This document shows, piece after piece, positions 1-8,664 of a stretch of 26,356 nt of DNA (within the stretch, counting starts at the first letter, position 1; the number at the start of each line of letters is the position of its first letter). The stretch is taken from assembly GCA_041750975.1 (NCBI GenBank), contig JBGSYN010000172.1, positions 1 to 26,356 of the forward strand. Reading direction: 5' to 3'. Origin of the DNA: JBGSYN01 sp041750975 (lineage in GTDB: Bacteria > Pseudomonadota > Alphaproteobacteria > Geminicoccales > Geminicoccaceae). The notes under the pieces were generated by a model that was not told the DNA's origin, did not search any database, and was given only the letters and a program-made list of their open reading frames with translations. Position numbers and translations under genes: made by a program.

Positions 1-805
1 CCCACGTCTTGACCTTGGCCGCATGGTGCACCTTGAGGTTGTCGACGACCAGGAACACCTTCTGCCCGGCGTCCTTGGTCAGGCGCCGCAGGAAGGCGAT
101 GAACCGGTCGGCGTTCAAGGCCCCCTCGTAGAGCATGAAGCGCATCAGGCCGCGATTGCTGACCGCCGAGATCATGCTTTGGGTGATCCTCTTGGCGGTA
201 CGGACGATCACGGGGGTATGCCGCTTCGGCGCATAGGAACGGCCGATCTGGTCCTGGTTGGAGATGCCGGTCTCGTCGCCCCAGTAGATTGCCGCACCCT
301 CGGCCTTGGCGCGCATGGCGATCGCCGGGTAGTGCCGCTCCAGCCAGGCCGCGACCACCGTCGGCCGGCGCTCCCTGGCCCGAGCCAGGGGCTTTTGCGG
401 GGTCATGCCCCAGCGCTGCAGATAGAGCTGCACCGTCGACAGGCCGAGCGTCTTGTCGCAGCGCAGCGCGATCAGGTCGCGCACGGCACGGCTGGTCCAC
501 AAGGCGAACGGCAGCTTCAGCTGATCAGGCAGCCGGTCGCGGATCCAGACCTGGACCTTACCCGCCTCGTCCGCCGTCAGCAGCCCCTTGCCGCGCCGCG
601 GCGACACCCGCCGGCCGTCGAGCACGCCGTCATCACCCTGCGCGCGGTAGCGCTGCAGCCAGATGTTGACCGTCTGCCGCTGCACGCCCACGATCTCGGC
701 CGCTTGCGCCTGGCTCAGGCCCCGCTGCAGGATCAAGCACAGCGCGCGGCGGCGCAACTCCTCCTGCGCCGCCCGGCCAATGCTGCGAAAATCCCGTGTC
801 TCCAT
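1..805 (-). CDS. IS630-family transposase, 3' end outside window
   Basis: The reverse strand reads without a stop from an ATG at 805 to the window edge, giving the first 268 residues. The N-terminal 70 residues form a helix-turn-helix region (SQAQAAEIVGVQRQTVNIWL, about 31-50), as in IS630/Tc1-mariner transposases. A winged-helix-like middle part follows, then the DDE catalytic core. The first catalytic Asp is in YWGDETG (D177), followed by the family-typical ISNQDQIGRSYAPK. The second is in FLVVDNLKVHHA (D255). The third catalytic acid would lie beyond the edge. IS630 enzymes cut and paste with a TA target. No frameshift is seen in the visible part, so it may be intact. Coding is GC-rich like the host, so recent transfer is not evident from composition. 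The ribosome site upstream of the ATG is weak. Confidence 0.93.
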   Translation of the reverse strand, partial: METRDFRSIGRAAQEELRRRALCLILQRGLSQAQAAEIVGVQRQTVNIWLQRYRAQGDDGVLDGRRVSPRRGKGLLTADEAGKVQVWIRDRLPDQLKLPFALWTSRAVRDLIALRCDKTLGLSTVQLYLQRWGMTPQKPLARARERRPTVVAAWLERHYPAIAMRAKAEGAAIYWGDETGISNQDQIGRSYAPKRHTPVIVRTAKRITQSMISAVSNRGLMRFMLYEGALNADRFIAFLRRLTKDAGQKVFLVVDNLKVHHAAKVKTW

Positions 806-1208
806 GCCCAAAGCCTAGCAGGTCGCAAACCGTTGTCAGGTATAATTATGGGGTATTAGTAAGTTCCTCGGTCCTTGAACCTGCGCATGAAGCATTCTTT
901 CATCAGACTAAAATACAGTATCGATGGGAGTGGCGATGGTCAGTGCGAAAATTTCAAGCGTATGATGCTGGTCTACGTCTCCATTTAATGGTGATGACCA
1001 TTGGATCAGCTGATGGAGGTCGTCTGGATATAGGATGTGGCGGTAGATCCGGCTCGCTCTTTTTTTGCGGAGTGACATTAATCACTGCGGGCCGGTCACC
1101 AATAAATTAGCGACGTTTGCTTAATGAAAGGAATTTTTATTTCCTTGAGGCGCCATTCCTTGGAGCAACTGGCTTCAGGATTGAGATATTTTAGTCTGGG
1201 AGCCAACC
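806..1208. other. Gene-free, AT-richer gap beside the IS element
   Basis: No convincing gene is seen. The first 35 bases probably hold the end of the IS element: CGTTGTCAGG at 831-840 is followed by TATAATTA, which would fit an IS630 end at a TA target, but the partner end is outside the window. From about 842 to 1200 the DNA is visibly richer in A and T than the flanks and has no coding-like codon pattern. A short stem (AAGGAA/TTCCTT) lies near 1130-1145. The last 15 bases carry the GGGAG ribosome site of the next gene. Confidence 0.5.
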
Positions 1209-1538
1209 ATGACGGCCACCGAAGCAATTGAAGGCATGATGTTGGTCTGCTTCTCGATGGGCTGGTACTGGTCGATCGCCAAGATGCTGCAGGTCAAGAC
1301 TGCATCCGGCAAGAGCCTGACCTTCGTGGTGCTTATCTGCTCGGGCTATGCTTTGGGCGTCGGCTCCAAGCTGGCGGCCTGGCATAGCGGCGGTGACCTG
1401 AGCTTCCTGGTCTATGTCTATGGCTGGAATTTCCTGGTGATCCTGTTCGATGCGGTCCTGGTGCGCCGCTATTCGAGGCCGCGCCGCCGAGCTCACGACC
1501 GCGTCTATGGACTGGATCAGGTGCGCAGGGCAGCCTGA
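1209..1538 (+). CDS. Small PQ-loop-like three-helix membrane protein
   Basis: The product is 109 residues, starting at ATG 1209 behind GGGAG about 6 bases upstream. Three hydrophobic segments are visible at roughly 8-24, 37-57 and 65-85, followed by an Arg-rich, probably cytoplasmic tail (RRYSRPRRR). The layout, with a short conserved 'W..IAKMLQVKTASGKSL' loop between helices 1 and 2, resembles small uncharacterised bacterial membrane proteins related to PQ-loop/SemiSWEET transporters, which work as dimers of three-helix bundles. A strict PQ pair is not present, so the family call is inference and no substrate can be named. It lies 26 bases upstream of the broken EamA gene on the same strand and could be cotranscribed with it. 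Confidence 0.6.
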   Translation: MTATEAIEGMMLVCFSMGWYWSIAKMLQVKTASGKSLTFVVLICSGYALGVGSKLAAWHSGGDLSFLVYVYGWNFLVILFDAVLVRRYSRPRRRAHDRVYGLDQVRRAA

Positions 1539-1564
1539 CACCCGCAGCCTCGGAACCGTTTCCA

Positions 1565-2525
1565 ATGAAATCCATGACCAATGGGGACTGGGCGCTGTGC
1601 GGATTATTGTCCCTGCTTTTCGGCACGACGTTCTTCTCCACCGAAATCGCCCTGGGCTCGATGAGCCCGCTGACCATCGTCGCCACGCGCATGACCATGG
1701 CGGCAACGGTCCTGTGGCTCATTGTCTGGCGGCTCGGCCTGGAGCGACCCAAGGGATTCGCTATCTGGTGGCGGCTTGGGGTCATGGGCTTGATCAACAA
1801 TGCTCTCCCGTTAAGCCTGATTGCCTGGCCGCAGGTTCACATTACCAGTGGCGTTGCCGGCATTCTGGATGCGACGACGCCGCTGTTCGCCCTGGTCTTC
1901 GCCCATGTCATGACCGCCGACGAGCGCCTGACCTGGCGCAAGGCACTGGGCGTCACCATCGGCTTTTGCGGCGTCATCTTGATGATCGGCAGCGATGCGC
2001 TGGCCGGGTTCGACTGGCGTTCGGTCGGGCAATTGGTGCTGTTGAGCGCCAGCATGCTCTATGCACTGGCCAGCATCTGGGGCAAGCGACTACGCGGTCT
2101 CCATCCAATCATGGCGGCGACCGGAACGGTGACCATGGCTGCAATGTTCATGATCCCTGTCGCTCTCATCGTCGATGGGCCGACCTTCGACGCCGCCGCC
2201 GTTCAATGCGGCACTCGCCCTCCTGGCCCTTTCCCTGCTGTCCTCGGTCGGTGCCGACACACTCTATTTCAAGATGCTGAACCGCGTCGGCGCCACCAAT
2301 CTGCTGCTGGCGACCTTCCTGATACCGATCGTAGCCGTGACCGCCGGCACGCTGATCCTGGATGAGCCGCTGGGTGTGCATTCGCTCATCGGCATGCTCA
2401 CCATCGCCCTCGCCCTGGCGGTAGTCGACGGCCGCCCGATGGCAATCTTCAAGTGGCGAACGCGCATGGCCGCTGGTGGAGCCGCCCTAGAGGTCCGACA
2501 GGAACCGAGCAGCCAAGTCGCCTGA
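1565..2525 (+). pseudogene. EamA/DMT-family transporter, single frameshift
   Basis: Two frames together encode one protein of about 320 residues of the drug/metabolite transporter superfamily (ten helices in two EamA repeats). The first frame starts at ATG 1565 and gives repeat 1 (WALCGLLSLLFGTTFFSTEIAL ... IGFCGVILMIGS) and the start of repeat 2. Homology continues in the +1 frame from about 2200 (FNAALALLALSLLSSVGADTLYF, then GATNLLLATFLIPIVAVTAG and a final DGRPM) to a stop at 2525. The switch falls in the GCCGCCGCCG run near 2190-2202 and needs one base removed or two added. Left as is, frame 1 ends in a non-homologous tail at 2365 and loses the last helices. Either this is a recent pseudogene or a base-calling error in a GC-rich repeat. 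The substrate is unknown; relatives export amino acids or other metabolites. Confidence 0.82.
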
Positions 2526-2643
2526 GGCAGCCTGATTGCGGTGACCGCCGTTGCGCAATTTCCATTGCATGCCTCTCGACCGCCGTGCCGACCGGCGATA
2601 ATCTCACCCTCCGTTGGGCGCGGGTCATGACAGGGGAAACGCA

Positions 2644-3471
2644 GTGAGCACGATCACCGTCAAGGATGGAACGACCATCTATTTCAAGGATTGGGGTTCG
2701 GGTCAGCCTTTCGTGCTGAGCCATGGCTGGCCGCTTTGCTCGGACAGCTGGGAATCCCAGGCCTTTTTCCTGGCGTCCAACGGCTACCGTGTCGTCACGC
2801 ACGACCGCCGTGGCCATGGCCGCTCCAGTCAGCCCTGGACCGGCAACGAGATGGACACCTATGCCGACGATCTCGCCGAGCTGATCGCCGCACTCGATCT
2901 GCATGACGTCATCCTGGCCGGCTTCTCGACCGGCGGCGGCGAGATCGCCCGCTATATCGGCCGTCATGGCACCGGCCGCGTCGCCAAGGCCGGCCTGATC
3001 TCGGCGGTTCCGCCCCTGATGCTCAAGACCGACGCCAATCCGGGTGGCCTGCCGATCGAGGTCTTCGACGGAATTCGCGCGGGCAGCGTCGCCGACCGCT
3101 CCAAGCTCTATCATGACCTGGCGTCAGGGCCGTTTTTCGGCTTCAACAGACCGGGGGCGGATATCTCGCAAGGCATGATCGACGCCTTCTGGCTCCAGGG
3201 CATGATGGCCGGACACAAGAATGCCTATGATTGCATCGAGGCGTTCTCGGAGACGGATTTCACCGAGGATCTCAAACGCTTCGATGTCCCGACGCTGATC
3301 ATTCACGGCGACGATGACCAGATCGTGCCGATCGGCGCTGCGGCGCAGGCCTCGGCCAAGCTGGTCAAGAACGCCACCTTGAAGGTCTATCCAGGCGCTC
3401 CGCATGGCCTCACCCACACCCACAAGGAACGGCTCAACCAGGATCTTCTGGCATTCGCCAAGGGGTCCTAG
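2644..3471 (+). CDS. Alpha/beta hydrolase, non-heme chloroperoxidase-like
   Basis: The product is 275 residues, matching the cofactor-free chloroperoxidase/perhydrolase group of alpha/beta hydrolases. The GTG at 2644 is preferred over an in-frame ATG at 2614, because AGGGGAA sits just upstream and the family begins with a sequence like STITVKDGTTIYFKDWGSGQP. The oxyanion strand is HGWPL (27-31), the nucleophile elbow GFSTGGGE (Ser95), the acid lies in HGDDDQIVP (about 223-225), and the catalytic His is H254 in PGAPHGL. These enzymes hydrolyse esters or lactones and, with peracids, can halogenate; the natural substrate here is unknown and the cytoplasm is expected because no signal peptide is seen. 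Thr replaces the Met usually found after the nucleophile. The stop codon lies inside a long inverted repeat. Confidence 0.88.
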   Translation: MSTITVKDGTTIYFKDWGSGQPFVLSHGWPLCSDSWESQAFFLASNGYRVVTHDRRGHGRSSQPWTGNEMDTYADDLAELIAALDLHDVILAGFSTGGGEIARYIGRHGTGRVAKAGLISAVPPLMLKTDANPGGLPIEVFDGIRAGSVADRSKLYHDLASGPFFGFNRPGADISQGMIDAFWLQGMMAGHKNAYDCIEAFSETDFTEDLKRFDVPTLIIHGDDDQIVPIGAAAQASAKLVKNATLKVYPGAPHGLTHTHKERLNQDLLAFAKGS

Positions 3472-3519
3472 TGGTACGAATTCGACGGAAGATTCCCTTC
3501 CGTCGAATTCGTACCACTA
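3469..3519. repeat. Perfect long inverted repeat starting at the hydrolase stop codon
   Basis: The left arm 3469-3491 and right arm 3497-3519 are exact reverse complements over 23 bp, around a five-base loop (ATTCC). The left arm begins TAGTGGTACGAATTCGACGG, and its first three bases are the TAG stop of the hydrolase. No T-run follows the right arm, so it does not look like a classical intrinsic terminator, though an RNA stem this long should still block 3' exonucleases or pause polymerase. As DNA it could be an operator or the relic of a small palindromic mobile repeat. Confidence 0.85.
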
Positions 3520-3531
3520 ACTTCATGATTG

Positions 3532-3586
3532 TAGTGGATTTTGCGCTTCAACGTATGGGGTACCATTTGTTGAAGCCAATCCACTA
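3532..3586. repeat. Second inverted repeat with the same TAGTGG/CCACTA ends
   Basis: TAGTGGATT at 3532-3540 pairs with AATCCACTA at 3578-3586. Further in, GCTTCAAC at 3545-3552 pairs with GTTGAAGC at 3569-3576. The two helices are separated by an asymmetric bulge of four versus one bases, and the loop holds the KpnI-like GGTACC. It begins 12 bases after the first repeat and shares its outer six bases exactly, which suggests a common origin or a common binding protein. Confidence 0.75.
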
Positions 3587-3717
3587 GGCTCCATACACCA
3601 TCCGCCGTGAATTCCGTTTGACTGTCGGGGGCTTGTCACTGAGGTTGGATCCGAACCCGCTTTGCCGCGGGAGGCTCAGCCCGGTCCCGGGTGCAAAATC
3701 AAAGGGAGGCTTAAACG
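3587..3717 (+). promoter_or_regulatory. Structured leader of the MetE-like gene
   Basis: This leader holds a possible -35 TTGACT at 3618-3623 without a clear -10 box. Two short GC-rich dyads follow: CCCGC 3656-3660 with GCGGG 3667-3671, and CCCGG 3680-3684 with CCGGG 3687-3691. A good ribosome site, GGGAGG at about 3703, precedes the ATG. I do not recognise a SAM, cobalamin or other riboswitch core here, so any control by RNA structure is speculation. Confidence 0.35.
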
Positions 3718-4863
3718 ATGCCCATACCTACCGAACCCGTCGGCTCGCTGCCGCGACCGATGAAGTTGCAGGAGGCGATTGCCGCCTATGATGAAGGCAA
3801 GATCACCCAGGCGCAGCTGCAGGCGGAGCAGGACGTGGCCTGCCGCGATTCGATCGAACGGATGGAGGCGACCGGCTCGCCGATCGTCAGCGATGGCGAG
3901 CAATGCGCTTCGAGTTTCGCCACATATCCGGTGACCGACACCCTGGCCGGCACCGGCCTTGCCGACAAACTGGTGGCAGACGGTCAGTATTTCGCGATTT
4001 TTACGGATGGCCACCATCGCCAGCTGCCGCGGTTGACCGGCGGGCCGTTCCGCTACAAGACTTATGCCTCCCAATATCTCGAGAAATCGATCGGGATGGC
4101 TTCAAAGCCGATGAAGCAGGCGGCGATCGCACCCTCGATGCTGGCGCTGCTCTATCCGCTCGATGGCGAGGTCGAGGGCTATTCGCGCGAGCAGTTCCTG
4201 AGCGATCTGGTCGACGAATGCGAGAAGGATATCCGCCAGTGCTTCAAGACCGGAGCCGTGCGGGTGTCGATCGATTTCACCGAGGGCCGGCTGGCCTGCC
4301 GTAATGATCCGAGCAATCCCTGGACCGGCCGCGGCATGCTGGGCCAGTTCATCGCGCTCAACAACCGTGTGCTCGATCGCTTCTCCGCCGAGGAGCGTGT
4401 CAATATCGGCATCCATACCTGTCCCGGCGGCGACTGCGACGCGACCCACAGCGCCGATGTCGATTACGCCGAGCTGCTACCGAGCCTGTTCCAGATGAAC
4501 GCCGGCTATTTTCTGATGCAGCTCGCGAGCGAGCCCGACAAGGAGCGGGTCTATAAGCTGATCGGCGAGCACAGCCGCGAGGACCGCAAGGGCGTCCCGC
4601 AGGTCTGCTTCATCGGCGTGATCAATCCGCAGGACCCCAAGGTCGAGACGCCGGAGCAGGTCTGCGCCGATCTCGAGCTGGCATCGCAATATATTCCCAA
4701 AGAGCGGCTGGGGGCGACCGACGATTGCGGCTTCTCGCCCTTCAGCATCGACGTCAAGCCGAAACATGGCTCACCGGATGTGGCGCGCGATATCGCTTTC
4801 GAGAAAATCACCAGCCGAGTGAAAGGTGTCGCCATGGCATCAGCCCAGCTGAATCTTGACTGA
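3718..4863 (+). CDS. MetE-core protein (cobalamin-independent methionine synthase II-like)
   Basis: The product is 381 residues, about the usual size of the stand-alone COG0620 proteins that match only the C-terminal catalytic barrel of MetE. Conserved signatures are PVGSLPRP near the N-terminus (7-14), ATGSPIVSDGEQ (51-62), IDFTEGRL (185-192), the zinc motif IHTCPGGDCDATHSADVDYAE (ligands H233 and C235), QLASE (E272, a plausible third ligand) and TDDCGFSPF (C337). MetE itself moves a methyl group from methyltetrahydrofolate to homocysteine. Core-only homologues lack the N-terminal folate-positioning half and their donor varies, so the reaction here is uncertain. The gene stands alone behind its own leader and is convergent with the SDR gene, only 12 bases from its end. 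No MesX, corrinoid or other methionine gene is nearby to supply context. Confidence 0.85.
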   Translation: MPIPTEPVGSLPRPMKLQEAIAAYDEGKITQAQLQAEQDVACRDSIERMEATGSPIVSDGEQCASSFATYPVTDTLAGTGLADKLVADGQYFAIFTDGHHRQLPRLTGGPFRYKTYASQYLEKSIGMASKPMKQAAIAPSMLALLYPLDGEVEGYSREQFLSDLVDECEKDIRQCFKTGAVRVSIDFTEGRLACRNDPSNPWTGRGMLGQFIALNNRVLDRFSAEERVNIGIHTCPGGDCDATHSADVDYAELLPSLFQMNAGYFLMQLASEPDKERVYKLIGEHSREDRKGVPQVCFIGVINPQDPKVETPEQVCADLELASQYIPKERLGATDDCGFSPFSIDVKPKHGSPDVARDIAFEKITSRVKGVAMASAQLNLD

Positions 4864-4875
4864 GCCTCCAAACTT

Positions 4876-5649
4876 CTACCAGCAGGTGTAGCCGCCATCG
4901 GCGAGGACGATGCTGCCGGTCATCAGGCTGGCGGCGTCGGAGGCCAAGAACAGCACCACCGAGCCGATCTCCTCCGACTGGCCGACCCGGCCCATCGGAG
5001 TCATCTCCAGCCAGACGGGTCCCATTCTCTCGTCCTCGAGGCCGAACCGGTTGAGCGGTGTTTCGATATAGGTGGGGGCCACCGCATTGACCCGGACGCC
5101 GCGGCTGGCCCACTCGGCCGCGAGCGACTTCGTCAGATGATGCACGGCGGCCTTCGAGGCATTGTAGAATGATTGCGGCTGCGGCTTGTTGACGATGAAG
5201 CCGGACATCGAGCCGACATTGACGATCGCACCCTTGCCTTTGCCCAACATCTGGCGGCCGAAGCTGCGGCAGCACCAGAACAGGCCATTGAGGTTGATAT
5301 CGATATGCAGGCGCCAATGCTCGTCGCTGGTGTCTTCCGCCCGCACGTCGCTTTTGGCGATCCCCGCATTATTGACCAGGATATCGCAGCCGCCGAAGTC
5401 GCGCTCGACCCGCTTCGCGCAATCCTCGACCTGGCTCGAATCCGCGACGTCGAGTGTCATGGCATGGGCTTCGATACCTAGTGCTTCGAGCTTGGCGCGA
5501 GCCTCCTCGCCCCGTTCCGGCAGGAGTTCGCCGATGATCACGCGAGCCCCCGCCTCGCCCAAAGCTTGGGCACAGGCAAAGCCAATGCCCTGGCCGGCAC
5601 CGGTCACGACGGCGGTGCGGCCCTTGAGATCGAATTTTTCCAGATACAT
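4876..5649 (-). CDS. SDR polyol dehydrogenase, last gene of the Smo-like operon
   Basis: The product is 257 residues, a classical short-chain dehydrogenase. The start at 5649 is chosen because GGGAGG lies just upstream and the protein then has the normal N-terminus (MYLEKFDLKGRTAVVTG). It has the nucleotide-binding TGAGQGIG (16-23), NNAG (93-96), active-site Ser near 147-149 (VGSMSG), and YNASK with Tyr162 and Lys166. The end is SIVLADGGYTCW. Sequence style (FYNASKAAVHHLTKSLAAEWA) recalls arabinitol, threitol and mannitol dehydrogenases. It lies 19 bases after the ATPase gene, the place where smoS (sorbitol dehydrogenase) sits in Rhodobacter-type operons, so oxidation of the imported polyol to a ketose is the likely role. 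The exact substrate cannot be read from sequence, and cofactor preference was not assigned. Confidence 0.88.
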   Translation of the reverse strand: MYLEKFDLKGRTAVVTGAGQGIGFACAQALGEAGARVIIGELLPERGEEARAKLEALGIEAHAMTLDVADSSQVEDCAKRVERDFGGCDILVNNAGIAKSDVRAEDTSDEHWRLHIDINLNGLFWCCRSFGRQMLGKGKGAIVNVGSMSGFIVNKPQPQSFYNASKAAVHHLTKSLAAEWASRGVRVNAVAPTYIETPLNRFGLEDERMGPVWLEMTPMGRVGQSEEIGSVVLFLASDAASLMTGSIVLADGGYTCW

Positions 5650-5668
5650 CGGAGCCTCCCCGGGCTTC

Positions 5669-6799
<1,131 letters not shown>

Positions 6800-6809
6800 C
6801 GATGTCTCC

Positions 6810-7631
6810 CTATTTCACGGCGCCGAAGGTCAGGCCACGAACGAGTTGTTTCTGGCTGAGCCAGCCAAAGACCAGAATGGGGGCGATGGCCATCGTCGAG
6901 GCCGCCGACAGCTTCGCCCAGAACAGCCCCTCGGGCGCAGAAAACGAGGCGATGAAGGCCGTCAGAGGTGCCGCCGAGGCCGTCGTCAGATTGAGGCTCC
7001 AGAACGCTTCGTTCCAGCAGATGATGATCGAGAGCAAAGCGGTGGACGCGATGCCCGGCAGCGAAAGCGGCATCAAGAGATGCACCACTTCCTGGCCCGG
7101 CCTCGCCCCGTCCATACGCCCCGCCTCGAGGATATCCTTCGGCACTTCCTTGAAGAACGTATAGAGCATCCAGACGATGATCGGGAGATTCATCAAGGCA
7201 TAGATCACGATCAGGCCGAACCTCGTGTCGATCAGCCCGAGATCGCGGAAAATCAGATAGATCGGGACCAGAACGCCGACCGGCGGCAGCATCTTGGTCG
7301 AGAGCATCCATAGAAGTGTCGGGCGGGTCCGCTTGGTCGGAAAGAAGGCCATGGCGTAACTGGCCGGAACGGCGAGGAGCAAGGCCAGGATCGTGGCGCC
7401 GACCGAGATCACAATACTGTTGAACGCGAATTTAAGGTAGTCGGCGCGCTCCTGCACCGCCGCGTAATTCTCGAGTGTCGGCTCGAAAAACAGCGAGGGC
7501 GGGGTCGATACGGCCTCGACCTCGGTCTTGAAGCCGGTAATCAGCATCCAGAAGATCGGGAAGAACAGAAGCGCCGCAGCCATCCATGCGACCAGCGAAA
7601 TAATCAGCTTGCTACGGAGTTTGCGATTCAT
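6810..7631 (-). CDS. smoG: Sugar-alcohol ABC transporter permease (SmoG-like)
   Basis: The product is 273 residues, a MalG-type inner-membrane permease with about six helices. The first spans roughly 10-32 (LIISLVAWMAAALLFFPIFW). The EAA loop that docks on the ATPase is EAGRMDGARPGQEVVHLLMPLSLPGI (starting at 169). The C-terminus (LVRGLTFGAVK) is the usual MalG-family ending. GGAGTGG precedes the ATG at 7631. It lies 9 bases after the SmoF-like permease and 10 before the ATPase, so cotranscription is near certain. Confidence 0.9.
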   Translation of the reverse strand: MNRKLRSKLIISLVAWMAAALLFFPIFWMLITGFKTEVEAVSTPPSLFFEPTLENYAAVQERADYLKFAFNSIVISVGATILALLLAVPASYAMAFFPTKRTRPTLLWMLSTKMLPPVGVLVPIYLIFRDLGLIDTRFGLIVIYALMNLPIIVWMLYTFFKEVPKDILEAGRMDGARPGQEVVHLLMPLSLPGIASTALLSIIICWNEAFWSLNLTTASAAPLTAFIASFSAPEGLFWAKLSAASTMAIAPILVFGWLSQKQLVRGLTFGAVK

Positions 7632-7640
7632 CGGCCACTC

Positions 7641-8570
7641 CTAAGCGTCGAGGTTGCGGGCGATGGCCCGGACCAGGAAGATCGCCACGATATTGGCGAG
7701 GATGATCGCGATGACGCCGCCTGCAGACGCCCCGCCGATATCGAACTGGAGTAGTGCCCGAATGTAGATGAGATAGGCGAGATTGGTGCTGGCGAGGCCC
7801 GGCCCGCCGGAGGTCGTAACGAAAATCTCGGCGAAGATGGTGAGGAAGAAGATCGTCTCGATCATGATGACCACGCTGATCGCGCGGCCGAGATGCGGCA
7901 GGATGATGAAGAAGAACATCGAGAATGGGCCGGCGCCGTCCATCCGCGCCGCCTCCTTCTGCTCGCTGTCGAGCGACTGCATGGCGGTCAAGAGGATGAG
8001 CAACGCGAACGGCAGCCATTGCCAGGCGACGATGATGACGATCGAGGTCAGGGGCAGATCCGCGAACCAATCGATCCTGCCGAAGCCCAATGATGTCGTG
8101 ATCCAGGCAAAGACGCCATTCACCGGATGCATCAGCATGTTCTTCCAGATCAAAGCGCTGACGGTGGGCATGACGAAGAACGGGGCGATGGCGAACAGGC
8201 GCGCGATGCTGCGGCCGTAGAATTCCTGATCGAAAAGGACGGCAAGCAGGGTGCCGAGGACGACGGTGGCGACCAGGACCCAGCCGACCAGGAACAGCGT
8301 GTTGAACATCGCCGTCAAGAGGGCCGGATCGGTCAGCAGATAGCGGTAGTTGTCGAAACCCGCAAAACCGCTGATGGTCGGATTGAGCAGGTTATAGCGC
8401 TGGAAGGAAAACCACAGCGTCATGCCGAGCGGCACGATCATCCAGAGCAGCAGAACCCCGACCGACGGCCCCAAGAGGGGTAGGGTGTTGACGTCACGCC
8501 GACGCCGCCTGCCGGACTTTTTGGTGGGCGATGTCGTTGCCGCCGGGGCGGCCGCCGTGGAGTTGCTCAT
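7641..8570 (-). CDS. smoF: Sugar-alcohol ABC transporter permease (SmoF-like)
   Basis: The product is 309 residues, a MalF-type CUT1 permease. ATG 8570 is preferred to an in-frame TTG nine bases upstream, as the N-terminus is then the usual short Ser/Ala/Thr-rich and basic cytoplasmic tail (KKSGRRRRR at 17-25) before helix 1 (about 30-52). It has about six helices, the DNYRYLL periplasmic motif near 73, and the EAA loop EAARMDGAGPFSMFFFIILP (206-225). The ribosome site is poor (GGTGATT), which, with the 94-base gap and stem-loop after the binding-protein gene, fits lower expression of permease than of binding protein. Confidence 0.9.
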   Translation of the reverse strand: MSNSTAAAPAATTSPTKKSGRRRRRDVNTLPLLGPSVGVLLLWMIVPLGMTLWFSFQRYNLLNPTISGFAGFDNYRYLLTDPALLTAMFNTLFLVGWVLVATVVLGTLLAVLFDQEFYGRSIARLFAIAPFFVMPTVSALIWKNMLMHPVNGVFAWITTSLGFGRIDWFADLPLTSIVIIVAWQWLPFALLILLTAMQSLDSEQKEAARMDGAGPFSMFFFIILPHLGRAISVVIMIETIFFLTIFAEIFVTTSGGPGLASTNLAYLIYIRALLQFDIGGASAGGVIAIILANIVAIFLVRAIARNLDA

Positions 8571-8640
8571 GATTGGCAATCACCAGATTGACTGCGGTGA
8601 CCCGCCGGCCGGCCCATCATGGAACCGACCGGCTCTGATC

Positions 8641-8662
8641 GATGCGCCCGTCAGGCGCGATC
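8641..8662 (-). terminator. Stem-loop right after the SmoE-like stop codon
   Basis: GCGCC at 8644-8648 pairs with GGCGC at 8654-8658 around a five-base loop. The stem extends by three pairs past one bulged base (GAT 8641-8643 with ATC 8660-8662). On the minus-strand transcript it begins two bases after the stop codon of the binding-protein gene. There is no U-run. It is more likely an mRNA 3'-end stabiliser or partial pause site than a full terminator, since the permease genes follow. Confidence 0.45.
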
Positions 8663-8664
8663 GC

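Noticed and set aside
23..859. A 278-codon plus-strand open frame at the left edge
   Set aside because: It is antisense to the IS630 transposase, which has clear HTH and DDE motifs on the minus strand.
796..1110. A 104-codon plus-strand open frame after the IS element
   Set aside because: It has no homology I recognise, no ribosome site, and AT-rich composition without codon bias.
3587..3717. Possible SAM or cobalamin riboswitch before the MetE-like gene
   Set aside because: Only short generic GC hairpins are present; none of the conserved riboswitch core sequences that I know could be found.
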